Positions 36,661 to 47,299 of a stretch of 64,000 nt of DNA are shown here, piece by piece. Location: contig JAYGXS010000008.1 of the NCBI GenBank assembly GCA_036362985.1, forward strand, positions 7,775,021-7,839,020, given 5' to 3'. A program made the position numbers and the translations under genes. A model generated the notes under the pieces. That model saw only the letters and a program-made list of their open reading frames with translations, was not told where the DNA came from and made no database searches. Origin of the DNA: Ligula intestinalis (Eukaryota; Platyhelminthes; Cestoda; Diphyllobothriidea; Diphyllobothriidae). Numbering within the stretch: position 1 is the first letter of the stretch; the number at the start of each line of letters is the position of its first letter.

Positions 36661-37339
36661 GATACTGTGACAGTGGTGGTGAATCACATTTCCAAGGAAA
36701 CATGCAGAAAATTTCTACTCCTTATTTGAAAGAATTGGATTATAAAATTCTAATTGTGAGAAAACTTGGGATTATAGTTGTAAGGTGTAATCAGTACGTT
36801 CAGTAAGACATCTTCAAAGGCAAAATATGTGTGACCTTAAGTTAAGGAAGGTGCACAGAGTCTGTAGTTTTAACATCTTAAGCATTAAGCTAGGGCAGAA
36901 ATCCCTAGTGGCAGTTCGCTTAAGGCGATCGTGTCTTTCAAAATTACAGACTTTGAGAATAGACGACAGTTTAGAGAGATAAAGGCTAGACACGTGTCAC
37001 CCTATGTCGGCGCAGAAACCAAAAATGAGTAGCCTGTAGCGCTCAAGTCGAAACGAAATGAGATAGTATAGCTAACCCGAAAACTAGCCCTGTCAGGGAG
37101 GTTTAATCTGTCGATTGCCCCCAATTGGTAAACGCTAGGGAAGGCAGAAAAGCACCAGTTCAACTTTTTTTCTATTCCGAAGTTTGTAGTGGGTCGTTGC
37201 CTGCCCGATACCTGGCCTTTCTATCGTGACCTCAATCCGTCTAGAAGTCAAGGCTGTGGCGGCCGCCAGACTTACTGGCGCGAGTGACGTGGACCGCCTA
37301 CTTTGATGTCCACCCACACGCTGTCTAACCAATCACAGG

Positions 37340-37590
37340 CTGGCCTGGCCAATGAACGCTCTCTCTCCTTGTCTACTGGCCTGACTACTCTCAAACAGGC
37401 ACTTGGGACCCGGTCATTCTCCTTGGCGGTCGTGTTCTTCTAAGTCAGACTTCTTCCATCTATCCTCCGTTCCTGTGTACACAATTTACTCTTCCTAACA
37501 CTCTGGCCTTTCCAAGACTTCTTCTCTATTAGATAACCATGGTCTGAAGATCGCAGTTGCCTGGGTTTGACTCACTTAAGGGCATACTGT
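37340..37590 (+). repeat. Dispersed repeat family A copy
   Basis: CAATTTACTCTTCCTAACAC, TCTGGCCTTTCCAAGACTTC and TCTGAAGATCGCAGTTGCC match the family. The upstream AATGAACGCTCTCTCTC recurs at 52792. Confidence 0.5.
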
Positions 37591-38231
37591 AAAACCCCGA
37601 AAGAGTCTAGTTTACACATCCAGCAGTCTGCCAGCTGTCAATAGAATCTATTTCAAACAGTCTCTGGAACGGTTAGAGGCTGTGGACAATCAAGACAAAG
37701 TCATTCAGGAGAGTGCGGGAGGAACCTAGTCAATCACCAGAAACGAAGGAGGAGCACCCTGGGTTCCCCAGACTCTAAGTAAATGCATCGCGCCATTCGG
37801 ACAGAGAACTGCTAACAACAGGTGGTCCTGTGCGATGGTTCTGAAAGACCTTACCAACGCAGAGACACCTCTTGGCGTCGTCTAGCGTTGTAGCACAGTT
37901 GTAGATAAAACAGTGACTTTAGAGATACCAAGTGAAACACCCATGCACGAGCAGTGAGCGTCCGCGCAGAGATCTCACCACCTGGCACACACTAATCAGT
38001 CAAATAATTGATGGCGCGCACGTGCGGCGTGCAGGCATGACCGCTCGGCAAGGCAGAAACGAGAAGCCTACAGACACAATTCATCAACGTCGCACTCAGC
38101 CAACCGACTGCGGTCGCGGCTACTCAAAAGCAAGGCGTTTGACGTACCGCCTCGGCAGGCGTAGAGTGGGGTTCGATACGGAGTTCAGTTGCCAGCAGCA
38201 GCCTCACCAATTACCTAAATGAGTGACGCGT

Positions 38232-39004
38232 TTACAACCTGGCCATCCGAACCACCATCGCTGCAACGCTCCTGAAACAAGCCGTAACGTTCGGTCGCCT
38301 CGTCTCTCTCTAGGATCTACCCGCTGATAGCTCCGCCAGCAAGACAGGCTACCAGCGCCTTCACCAGAGAGCTGTTGTGAACGCTAAATCCAGCTACCAT
38401 CCCCCGGTGGGAACCACAGCAGACGCGTCTTCGACCGCGTTCCCACCCGCCCTCAGGGTGGCCAAGGTCTGCTGCACCAAACCTCCCCATGGTGGATCCA
38501 TCTCTTCTCCTCTCCATCTGTTTTTTTTATGAAAGAGCAGCCCCTCTTGACAATGCTGCTCCGACTCCTCCTCCTCTTCCTCGCCGCCGGGATTGAGGCC
38601 CACCCGGCGGCGTTTCGGATCCAAAAAGGGCTACTTGCCTGCCTACCATCCCCCGGTCCTTCTGGGTGGCTATTCACCTCCGATTGCGGCCTCGAAACGA
38701 CATCTCCCAAGGGTGACTCGCTGTACCCTGGCGCAGCTACGCAGCGGCTACTGCATGCTCCTTCGCCAATACCAACACCGGCTCAACCCATCCGTACCCC
38801 CGGACAACTGTACCGACTGCGACATCTCGCCGCATGACTACCGTCATCTCTTCGCCTGCAGTTCCCGACCAGGCACCCAACTCACCCCCGAGGACCTTTG
38901 GCTCAAGCCGGCTGAGGTCGCGGCTTTTCTCCGTTTTCCGACTGCACCCAGTTTGGACTCTGTCTGCGACCCCAGATGCAACAAGGGCTACCAACCAACC
39001 AACC
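38232..39004 (+). mobile_element. 5'-truncated Jockey-type LINE with 13-bp target duplication, interrupted by a SINE
   Basis: The insertion is bounded by ATGAGTGACGCGT at 38219-38231 and 39005-39017. Its coding part gives RCTLAQLRSGYCMLLRQYQH, then CTDCDISPHDYRHLFAC and a DLWLKPAEVAAFL ending, the cysteine/histidine C-terminus typical of Jockey-like non-LTR retrotransposon reverse-transcriptase proteins. It ends in a CAACAAGGGCTACCAACCAA tail. About 235 bp in the middle is a nested SINE (38409-38642). Upstream sequence matches the copy at 27650-28150. Confidence 0.82.
38409..38642 (+). mobile_element. SINE (~234 bp) nested in the LINE, 15-bp target duplication
   Basis: Flanked by identical CTACCATCCCCCGGT at 38394-38408 and 38643-38657. 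It begins GGGAACCACAGCAGACGCGT and ends ...CAAAAAGGGCTACTTGCC, resembling the 3' tail of its LINE host. It has no tRNA-like promoter boxes I can see. Other copies are at 43848-44084, 51468-51665 (inverted) and 56085-56167 (5' half). Confidence 0.8.
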
Positions 39005-39371
39005 ATGAGTGACGCGTACATATCCGTAGGCTTTATAACAGATCTCTGTACGCACTATTCGAGGACTATGGGTCAGAGAAAACTGCTAGTTTCAACACTG
39101 GACTCTGGTTAAACATACCCGGTAAGGCCGACTTGTGTGCTGGCATAGGCGTCAGAGAAGGGTAAATATTGCCGTATCTTATCTGTGACATAAAACTAAG
39201 CTGTAACCGTAGTATTAGCCTTACTTGTTGCGGCCACAATCGTGACTGATGTAGCCGGCCTCGATTATGATTTCACGCAGGATACTTCCCCACGTGCGAC
39301 GATGCGCAACAGCAGACCTGGACATTTCGATCCATGAATTGAGGCAAAGGTTCGCATCCCAGGTACGTGTA

Positions 39372-39715
39372 TAGATTGAGAGGAAGAAAAAGCTCTGTCG
39401 ATCACCGGAATTACAGTTTTATTAGTCTGAGCTTTCGAACTCCTACAGGAGTCCATCGTCAGAGATAGGAAACAGCAATAAATGGGGAGGGGCTGGTTAT
39501 GGCGTGTGTACAAAACAAAAGTTTGAACGTGTAGAAAGTCAATAATTGTATGGTGTGGGCGCCCATTAGCTACTACCGACTATGTCAGTCTGTGCAAGAA
39601 GCCGTTGTTGTTGTTGTTTCCTATTTCTAACGATGGACTCCTGTAGGAGTTCAAAAGCTCAGACTAATTAAACTATGGTTCCGGTGATCGACAAGATTCT
39701 TCTTCTCAATCTATA
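39372..39715. repeat. Inverted pair of hammerhead-bearing repeats
   Basis: Arms of about 108 bp (39372-39480 and 39605-39715) face each other across about 125 bp. Each holds the GATCACCGGAA word, the TTAGTCTGAGCTTT/C segment and the ACTCCTACAGGAGTCCATCG hairpin. The minus-strand arm keeps a full ribozyme core; the plus-strand arm has lost it. This looks like two Penelope-type terminal repeats in opposite orientation. Confidence 0.6.
39426..39466 (-). ncRNA. Hammerhead ribozyme motif, second family (AGCT stem III)
   Basis: On the minus strand the core CTGACGA (the variable position 7 is C) is followed by a single bulged T and a fully paired stem II GGACTCC/GGAGTTC with a TGTA loop (one G-U pair). 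Then come GAAAGCTC and stem I TCT/AGA. Stem III is the loopless self-complementary A-G-C-T. An AATAAA follows (39423-39418, minus). A decayed copy on the other strand lies at 39612-39670. Confidence 0.72.
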
Positions 39716-39734
39716 GTTTGACAAATTTTCTTCG

Positions 39735-40512
39735 CCCCAGCGCCGGGGACCGAATAAAGAAAAAACCACTTCCATGTTCTGACAGACCGAGCCCAACCAG
39801 GTTTTGTGCTGAAATCCACTTCGAGACGATTCTAATTAGGTAATGGTTTCGGGTCGAAACACTGAGCTTGTTAGAGTGGAAGTTTAATTTACCTCCTAGA
39901 ACAGCATGCGAAAACCCCATTCTTTTGTAATACCGGACCGGTGGTTTTAGGGGTTATACGGGCGGGTCGAAGTCGATGTACTTCACTCGAAGAACGGTCC
40001 CCAAAAAGTAGTGGTCAAATAACTCCAGTTTTCTTTCATTCTGAACGCGCATAGTCCAGGAATCGCAGCCGTAGAGAAGAACGTACCAACGAGATGAACG
40101 GCACACACGAACCTTTGCGGCTATAGAAATATCGCGTCAGATCCATAAGCACTTTCTGCGGCTTGAGTAAAATCGAAGAGCTGCATCGATTTGGGAGACA
40201 ATGCCATTCGTACCGCCTCAAATCGGCAGCAGCCTCGGTCCGGGGCACTTGTCCACTTCCTCAAGCTCGACGGGTGCCACCTCTTGGGCTGGGATACAGT
40301 ATGAGAACAGTTTAGTCTCCCCAGCGTTTATGGAAAACCTGACCGATTTAACAACCTCGTTCACCCTTGACACCACAGACTGTAGATCGCCAAAGTGCGA
40401 CGCTAGTAAAGCGCGACATCATCGGAATAGTCGAGATCATTCAACCTGCGTCCGGGTGCAAGCCCAACACCATAATCTTCACGTAGGTCCTGCCAGATAA
40501 TCCAGCCAATAA
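39735..40512 (-). pseudogene. RTE/CR1-like LINE reverse-transcriptase fragment
   Basis: On the minus strand the fragment includes LNDLDYSDDVALY (a variant of the YADD catalytic motif), then FGDLQSVVSRVNEVVKSVRF and INAGETKLFS. After frame changes it continues with CSSSILLKPQKVLMDLTRYF and SLRLRFLDYARSE, the region after the RT palm that leads to the LYGCE-type C-terminal domain. Stops and shifts make it dead. The family is common in flatworm genomes as I recall. Confidence 0.68.
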
Positions 40513-42483
40513 CGTCATAGTTAAATAGGATGGGTAACCCTAGCCCCACCATAAGCCTAAACCCTACAGTAAACATGAATTTAAACCTAACCCCTTACTA
40601 TAATTCCGACGCTAATCCCACCACTGTGGTCCTAAACCCAACCCATCTTTCACCTCAGTCCTAAATCTGGTGCAAAACCACATACATTGTGGGCGGTTCT
40701 TGTTTCTGTGTTTTTTACTATTTGAACGACCATACAAGAAGTTATCCTTACTACATTCCCTACCCAGTGAGGAGACGTAATTGTAGTAGTCGAGGAACCC
40801 ATTCAGCATACATGGGCGCCGGTAATAACAGTTAGGGCATTACATCAGACCCCTCCCACAAACGACCCGCAGACGCAACAACCTGGATATTGAAGAAACC
40901 GACCCAATTGGATCTACTCCAAACCCTGCGCTGTCCGGGCAGCAACCGAGACTACTGAACCTCCCCACAGCAGCTGAACTGAACGAACTCGTTTGAACAC
41001 CACTTAAGTTGGCATTGAATGATGATATTAACGGTACCAGACAGCCATGCCTAGCATTGATCATAATGGGCAAAAAAGGCTTCACAAAATCAGCTGAGCG
41101 GTGGTAGAGTAACGTTTGATCGAATTTCGAGGGAGAGGAACTGGTTTTTTTAGTCGTGTTCAGGGTAGAGTAATCTGTTGCATTTGAGGGCAGGCAGGGG
41201 GGGGGGGTGGTGCTTTTGGTGGATAGGAGTAGGGAAAATAAGCAAGCCAGGCATTAATTAGATCGTAGGACCCCAGGGTCCGGAACCGCCTCCACCACAA
41301 CAGACCCGTCCTTTGGGGGCAGGAGGAGGAGGAGGAGATACGAACACACACACAGGAATGACAACAATAGTGGAGAAGGCAACAGATAAGAGCCCGCACA
41401 GGCAAAAATATTACAATGCAACTTGTAAAAAAAGAGCAAGAGGAGAGGAAAAAATTATAGGGGGGGGGGAGAGAAGTTCTGTCCTGCTGCTTCTCCAAAA
41501 GCACGTGTTACTTGGGGCCGTTCAGGGGAAACAATGAGCGCTACTGACTGTACGGAGTTTTAGGGACAGTTGAGATTTCAGACCTTGCAATTGCAGCGAG
41601 TGAGTGACTGTGAGAGGGCTGTTATGACAACCACTTCCGCTCCCCCCCCCACATACACACAGCGGGCTGCCTTGGACCAAATCGGCATATGCTCCAAGAT
41701 AAGCAGTATTACAACCCCGCTAAAGTAGCCCTTCGTGCTCATCGAAAACGCACTTCTGGCTACTGTTTCTGTGAGAGTGACAGCTGGTCGATATAAATGG
41801 GTTTGTGAAGGCTGTAATAAAATCCGTGAGAATGTAACATAGCTTATTCATTTTCCCGGCTTGTGGTAAGTCATCACCAGATCTCCGTTGCTGTAAACAG
41901 GCGATGGGTTGCTGCATCTGTAGACGGATCCCTGAGATGAAAGTAGTTCGTGTATGCTCTCTGTGTTCATAAATACAGCGGGCTGAGCTGTACATACGCT
42001 GGACCACATTGGGTGGGGAGAAGGGCGGTCAAGCTCCCACGGTACGCGCTTCCTGGCTCTCAATAAGTCCATACGCATAACTATTGTCGCGTATGATAAG
42101 CCTTCAAAGGTCGACTCCGGTCGCGCCAACCAACTGCGCCCTCTACCGCTTCCGAGCTTCTTGACTAGTTCATGATTATGGACCCTAGATAGGGGGAGGG
42201 GGAGGAGAGAGTGCGGCAGATGCAACGCAAGTCTACTACTACAGCTACTCAAAACTTAACCACGCGTAAGTCACCACGTTTTTCCTCAGCTTACTGAAAC
42301 AATCGGTGGACATCGTCGAAATCGGCGGTCGAACTGTTCGTAGGCGCCCCCCCCCCTCGCGCCGGGTCAGTCAATGTACGCCATCTAACCATCAGGCCGT
42401 AGACAGGAGGGGAAAGAAGACTGGTAAGAAAGGGGTGACAATGAGGAACTCCAACCCACTTGCATGTACGACGGCGTGTGGTT

Positions 42484-44900
42484 TGAAAATCCGCCAAATG
42501 TGATGGATGACGCTCGACGCTTTTCAGAACTCAGGCTGCATTTTTCCTCCCGAAGGTGGTCTCTGTTTGAGATGCAGGCGAGACCCCGGCCGTCTTTACA
42601 GAGGCTCGATGCATTAAATAAGGAGGACCAGGTCGTGTGTGTGGCACGCGTAGACGGCGGGTTTCGCTGCTGCGTCCGAGCCCAATCTCAGATTGTCTTT
42701 CCCTCGGCGTACATTGGACGAGAAGGTGGGAGAAAGAGAGAGAAGAGTAGGAGGCACGCGATTTACGCCACTGTGCGCGAGGACAAAAAGCCGCGCGTGT
42801 ATGAGACAACTTCTCACATGTGAAGACACCAGGAAGTGTGAGCAGGAATTTCTTTTTACTGCGTGGAGTGTCAGGACTTGACCTGAAGCGTTTGCCAGCA
42901 AAATCAGTCCATCGCTGTAGCATGTGCACTCATAGGTGCGCTCAACAAGCTGAACCGATATGACTGCAGCGCAGGCTTACTATGTAGGGCATGAAGCTAC
43001 TTACTGAATTGCCAGTCATCCAAGAGCCAAAACTCTGGTTTTCCTCAAGATGAAAGTCAGCAGAAGGCGCACGATAAAACGGTTAATTATCCAAAGGCGT
43101 TGGTGTGTGAAACTCCGGATACAATTTTGTCCCCATTCTCTCTCTCTCTTTCTCTCTCCATCCCATCCTGTTCCGATAAAAACACGCTGATGCGGATGCC
43201 ATTTGGAACAAGGAATGGCCGCTATTAAAACACGCACAGCTTCCGCCTACCATGATACTGCTGCACTACTGCGCATCATCATCATCATCTCCAGCGTTCA
43301 ATAGTCACACCTGTCAAAGTTTATTTACCTCCAGTATGACCGACTACCTAGCGTCACCAGCACGTCAACGCACGAAAAGAACACACACACACACACAAAC
43401 GGTGGTTCGTGTATTGCGCTTGGCGGCGCGAACAGGGTAGAAGTCACTCTGCTAGTGTGCCTTTCATGATGTTGCTGGCGTCGAGCGGGAACAGTGAGGG
43501 GTTTAGCAAATCGCGAGTACAGCGGCCGAGGTCCAGGTACACTCCATCGAACAGTTCCAGGACTGTCTGCGCAAAACTGCCAACTGCAAGGGATGACTCG
43601 ACGCTTCTAGGGACTCGGGCTGCAGTTGTTCCTACCTAATGTGGCCTCTTTCTGAGAGGCCCGCATGCAGGTGAGACCCGGGCCGTCGTTAAAGAGTAGG
43701 ATCGTGTGTGGCACGCGTAGACGGCGTGTTTCGCCTCTGCGTCCGAGCCCAAGCGCAGATCTTTTACTCCTCGAAGCACAGTAGGCGAGAAGGGAAGGGG
43801 GAGAGGAGGCACGCGATGAACGCCACTGTGCGCGAGAACATAACGCTCGGAACCACAGCAGACGCGTCTTCGTCGCGTTCCCACCCGCCCTCACGGCGGC
43901 CAAGGTCTGCTACACCAATTTCCCTACGGTAGATATATCTTCCCTCCTCTCCATCTGTGCTTTTGATGACGGAGCAGCCCCTTCCGGCCATGCTACTCTG
44001 ACTCCTCCTCCTCCTCGCCGCCGAGATTGAGGCCCAGCCGGCGGGGTTCCGGATCCAACAAGGGCTACTAGCCAGCCAGCCAGGACATAACGCTTCCACA
44101 TGTGAAGACCACAGGAAGTATGAGCACGAATTTCTGTTTGCTACAATTTAGTCCTAGTGTGGAGTGTGTCACGATTTGACCTGAAGTGTTTGCCAACAAA
44201 GCCAGCCATACAGAGACCATGGCTGTAGCATGTACACGCAGAGGAGTGCTCAACAACCCGAACCGATATGACGGCGCAGGGCAAGGCTGATGCGGCCTAC
44301 TTAGGTGGGACACGAAGCTATTTACTGAATTTTCCGTCCTCCAAGAGTCAAATATTTTGGTTTTCCTCACGATGATGAAAGTCGGCACACAGAAGGTGAG
44401 CGATAATGCGTGCTCGAAAAGGCGGTAAATCCTTCAAAAGGAGTTGTGGCGTGTGTGAAAATCAGGATACAACCTCATCTTCATCCCATTCTGCTCCAAT
44501 AAAAACGCGCTGATGCGGATGCCATTTGGACTGGTCGCTCTTAAACGACCCACACACACAGCTTCCGCCTACCGTGATGCATTGCTTCACTGCTACTGCG
44601 CATTCTCATCATATTGAGCGCTCAGTAGTCAAGCCTGTCAAAGTTTAGTATCTCCCGTATACCCGACTATCTAAACGGCATCCGCCTGTCATAAAGGCAC
44701 GAAAAGAACACACGCGCAGACAAGGCGGTTCGTGTATTGCTTTTGGCGGCGCGAACAGGGTAGAATTCACTCTCTGCTAGTGTGGCTTTTGCGAGCATGT
44801 GCGCGGCTTTCATATGGCTCTTGCCGGTATCGAGTGGGAACAGTGCGGGGTTTCGCAACCTGTGAGTCCAGAGGTCCAGGTCCGCGTACATTCGACGAGA
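42484..44900. repeat. Tandem duplication, ~1.1-kb unit (two copies)
   Basis: Unit 1 (42484 to about 43572) and unit 2 (about 43573 to 44900, including the 237-bp SINE plus its extra 10-bp target copy) align along their length. Shared landmarks include GTGGCACGCGTAGACGGCG (42640 and 43708), TCACATGTGAAGAC (42824 and 44097), and AAAACGCGCTGATGCGGATG-like words (43188, 44505). Related short pieces recur at 45700-45840 and 46240-46320. Confidence 0.7.
43848..44084 (+). mobile_element. SINE (~237 bp) with 10-bp target duplication
   Basis: Flanked by ACATAACGCT at 43838-43847 and 44085-44094. The body matches the 38409 copy (GGAACCACAGCAGACGCGTC start; GGATCCAACAAGGGCTACTA then CCAG repeats at the end). 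It is absent from the paralogous position in the tandem duplicate near 42785. Confidence 0.8.
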
Positions 44901-44974
44901 CCTGGCCACACTTGGAGTTGCACACAGGCCGGAGGCAACCTTAGGGCATCAGATAATGAAACCGAAAGACCCAC

Positions 44975-45470
44975 TGCCATGACAAGAAACATCTGGAGCC
45001 ATCTACAGGACCTGGTGCAGTTGCGGACAAAGCAACTATGTCGGGGGAACTGACAGACTACTTAAGACGCGAATTACCAAACACGCGGCAGCAGTACGGC
45101 GAAATGATACCAATTCTCAAATTGTGGGTCATTTGACGAGACCCAGTCACACATTGAAATTTAATGAGGCCAAAATTCTCCCAAGAGGTGACAATCGTGT
45201 GAGCCGAGAAGTACTCGACCCATGGTTAACGGACTATCAATCGTTATTCGGTGCCGAGGCTCAATTTGGTCAAAGCAAGTAGCTACTCGGGGAACGCACA
45301 GGCCACCGCGTCATCCTACGCCAACACCGAAGGGCCAGATGTCCGAACAATCATCATGTCCGAGTCCAGCCCGCGTGATGAAATTTCAGCAAGTTAGAAT
45401 TCGCATGTCCATCAACGAGCTATCAACGCACAAGAGGTTAATTATCGTTATACCTTTGTAGTAGTGACTA
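44975..45470 (+). pseudogene. Penelope-like element 3' fragment with well-preserved GIY-YIG nuclease
   Basis: Read from about 45015 the frame gives CSCGQSNYVGGTDRLLKTRI, then HAAAVRRND, GHLTRPSHTLKFNEAKILPR and GDNRVSREVL without a stop to about 45228. These are the cysteine start, the Y-V-G motif and conserved Arg/His/Glu blocks of the GIY-YIG domain. There is no nearby ATG, since this is the 3' part of a longer protein whose RT is absent. A near-perfect hammerhead ribozyme and an AATAAA follow at 45536-45584, as expected in the terminal repeat of such elements. Confidence 0.75.
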
Positions 45471-45535
45471 TGTTCTACAAATAATGCGAATCCCTGTGCA
45501 CATGTTACCCATTTGCGCTACGTCTTTCTGATCAT

Positions 45536-45577
45536 GTCTCTGATGAGGAATCCGCGACGGATGTCGAAACGTCAGAC
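45536..45577 (+). ncRNA. Hammerhead ribozyme motif (PLE terminal repeat), complete core
   Basis: The core CTGATGA (45540-45546) and GAAA (45566-45569) flank stem II, GGAATCC/GGATGTC around a GCGAC loop, with one G-U and one A-G pair. Stem I is GTCT/AGAC. Stem III is the self-complementary A-C-G-T with no loop, so cleavage would follow C45573, most likely as a dimer. Hammerheads with tiny stem III are known from Penelope-like elements. AATAAA lies at 45579-45584. Confidence 0.8.
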
Positions 45578-46582
45578 GAATAAAAGTTTTGTCGCATCGA
45601 TGGAATATCCTTCCTCTCAATTACTTCACGGGATTCGCATGTTCGCTTGTATTGGCAAGAATTTACCCTGGCTTGTGCGATTATGCGTGGGCCTTTGATT
45701 AGGCTCTTGCCAGCGTCGGGAGAGAACAGTGCCGAGTTTCGCAACCTGTGAGTCCAGAGGTCGAGGTCCGGGTACACTGCCTCGGTACACTCCACCGCAC
45801 AGTTGCAGGACTGCCTGCGCAACCGGTGTGAATACAGGCAACAAGTGCAATCAGCGCCGCTTCTCTGGATTCACGCAAACTGTACGGGTTCGCGAAAGGT
45901 ATCTGTGGACGAGTGACAGAGTCAGTAATCGCCTCTTGCATAGTTTCACAGTTATTCAACTTAAAAAGGTTACCACTCCAGTTACGTCCCATTCGGAGAC
46001 AGCAGAGTGAAGTACCTTACATGAAAATAGTGCCACTTGGCACATTTTTAAACAGTTTTACAGTAAGATGAGGGCAAGCTTCATGACTTATGCGTGGGTA
46101 AGTTTGAGATAGTAGTAGACTTGTGGTGCATCTGCTGCTGCCCTCTCTCTCTCGCCATAGTTATGATCAGGTCAAAAAGCCCGGAAGCGCGCTTCAGATC
46201 ATAAGGTTGCGTTTTTGGATCACGCCGGAGTCACCAATAGTCGTAAGTCGAGGTCCGCGTACATTGCCTCGGTACACTCCATCGAAGTTCCAGAACTGCG
46301 CAACCGGTGTAAATACAAGCAGTAAGTACGATCAGAGTCCCCTTTGAATTTACTGCGAATCGCCAATCGTGAGACGTCATGAAGAGTATATCTGGACCAG
46401 CGGGAGAGTCAGTCACCTCTTGCACAGTTTCACAATCATTCCGCCTGCTCCAGCCCCGACGGCAGTTTTTACAATAGTGTCACTTGGCACTTTTCGGAAC
46501 AGTTTTATGGGCTTTAAGAAGATGAATCCACTTCAGCACTTAAGAAAATCCTTCCTCTATGAGAGTCTGCTGTACTAATAGC

Positions 46583-46700
46583 GCGACTTCCAGAAAGCAG
46601 AAAATTCGATCACTGGAACAGGAAACTTTATTGGCCTGGCATATTGGATTCTCGCTGGAACACCTTATCAGGGAAAGCATCGCAGATAAGGGTGGTAGGA
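46583..46700 (+). repeat. Penelope-type terminal-repeat fragment
   Basis: The words TCACTGGAACAGGAAACTTT and ATTGGCCTGGCATATTGGAT, ending in a CGCAGATAAGG-type string, recur in weaker form at 47080-47220. No coding remnant is visible. Confidence 0.35.
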
Positions 46701-47079
46701 GCGCAGTGCTTTATACTACGTATTAGCCACGCAACAACCTGCGTACTAAAATTAGCAGCCCTCGCGCGCGCACGATCACTGCGGCGCGGGGGTTGGATCG
46801 TACATGATGCGATGATTACTCATTAGTCCGCGTCATAAATGTATCATCCCTGTTAGATGGTGGTGGTGTGATAAGGACACGGCAATCTGGCCCGCTGTAG
46901 CTGTTGGTCACTCACACCCTCCCAGCCTGACTGATTCCCCCACGCGCAGGCAAAGTTTCAGCAGAGAACAGCTGGGCATTGCGCTTGTTGGTGGACTGTG
47001 GGCATGACTCGAACCGGCGTCGCGACTCACGCGAGATTGTCACCTCCCAGTCCGGCGAAATCCTCGCTTATTTCTGATA

Positions 47080-47290
47080 GAAGCTAACAGGCGACTTCCA
47101 GGAGGCACTTCAGAAGTATAAGATGCGACTGCTGGAACAAAAAGTATATTTGCTTGAAGTTCAAACTCTGATTTGAGCCCTCCGCCCCCATCATCACCAG
47201 CGATAACCTTATTCTCTGCGATTATCTCTGATGCTGGGTTTAAGCTGAAATCCGAAACGGATGAAAGTAAAGCGAACTTGACTGAGCACC
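47080..47290 (+). repeat. Penelope-type terminal-repeat fragment
   Basis: Similar to 46580-46700 at the start (cactt/gatc..ctggaacaa..aagt..attt..). It continues to a decayed hammerhead-like end: CTGATG, a GGGTTT/AAATCC stem and GAAACGGA (near 47230-47268). No coding remnant is visible. Confidence 0.4.
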
Positions 47291-47299
47291 CCCAGCCGT

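Noticed and set aside
36079..36670. Ile/Thr-, Leu- and Ser/Asn-rich ORFs on both strands
   Set aside because: Products of the imperfect TAG/TAA trinucleotide array.
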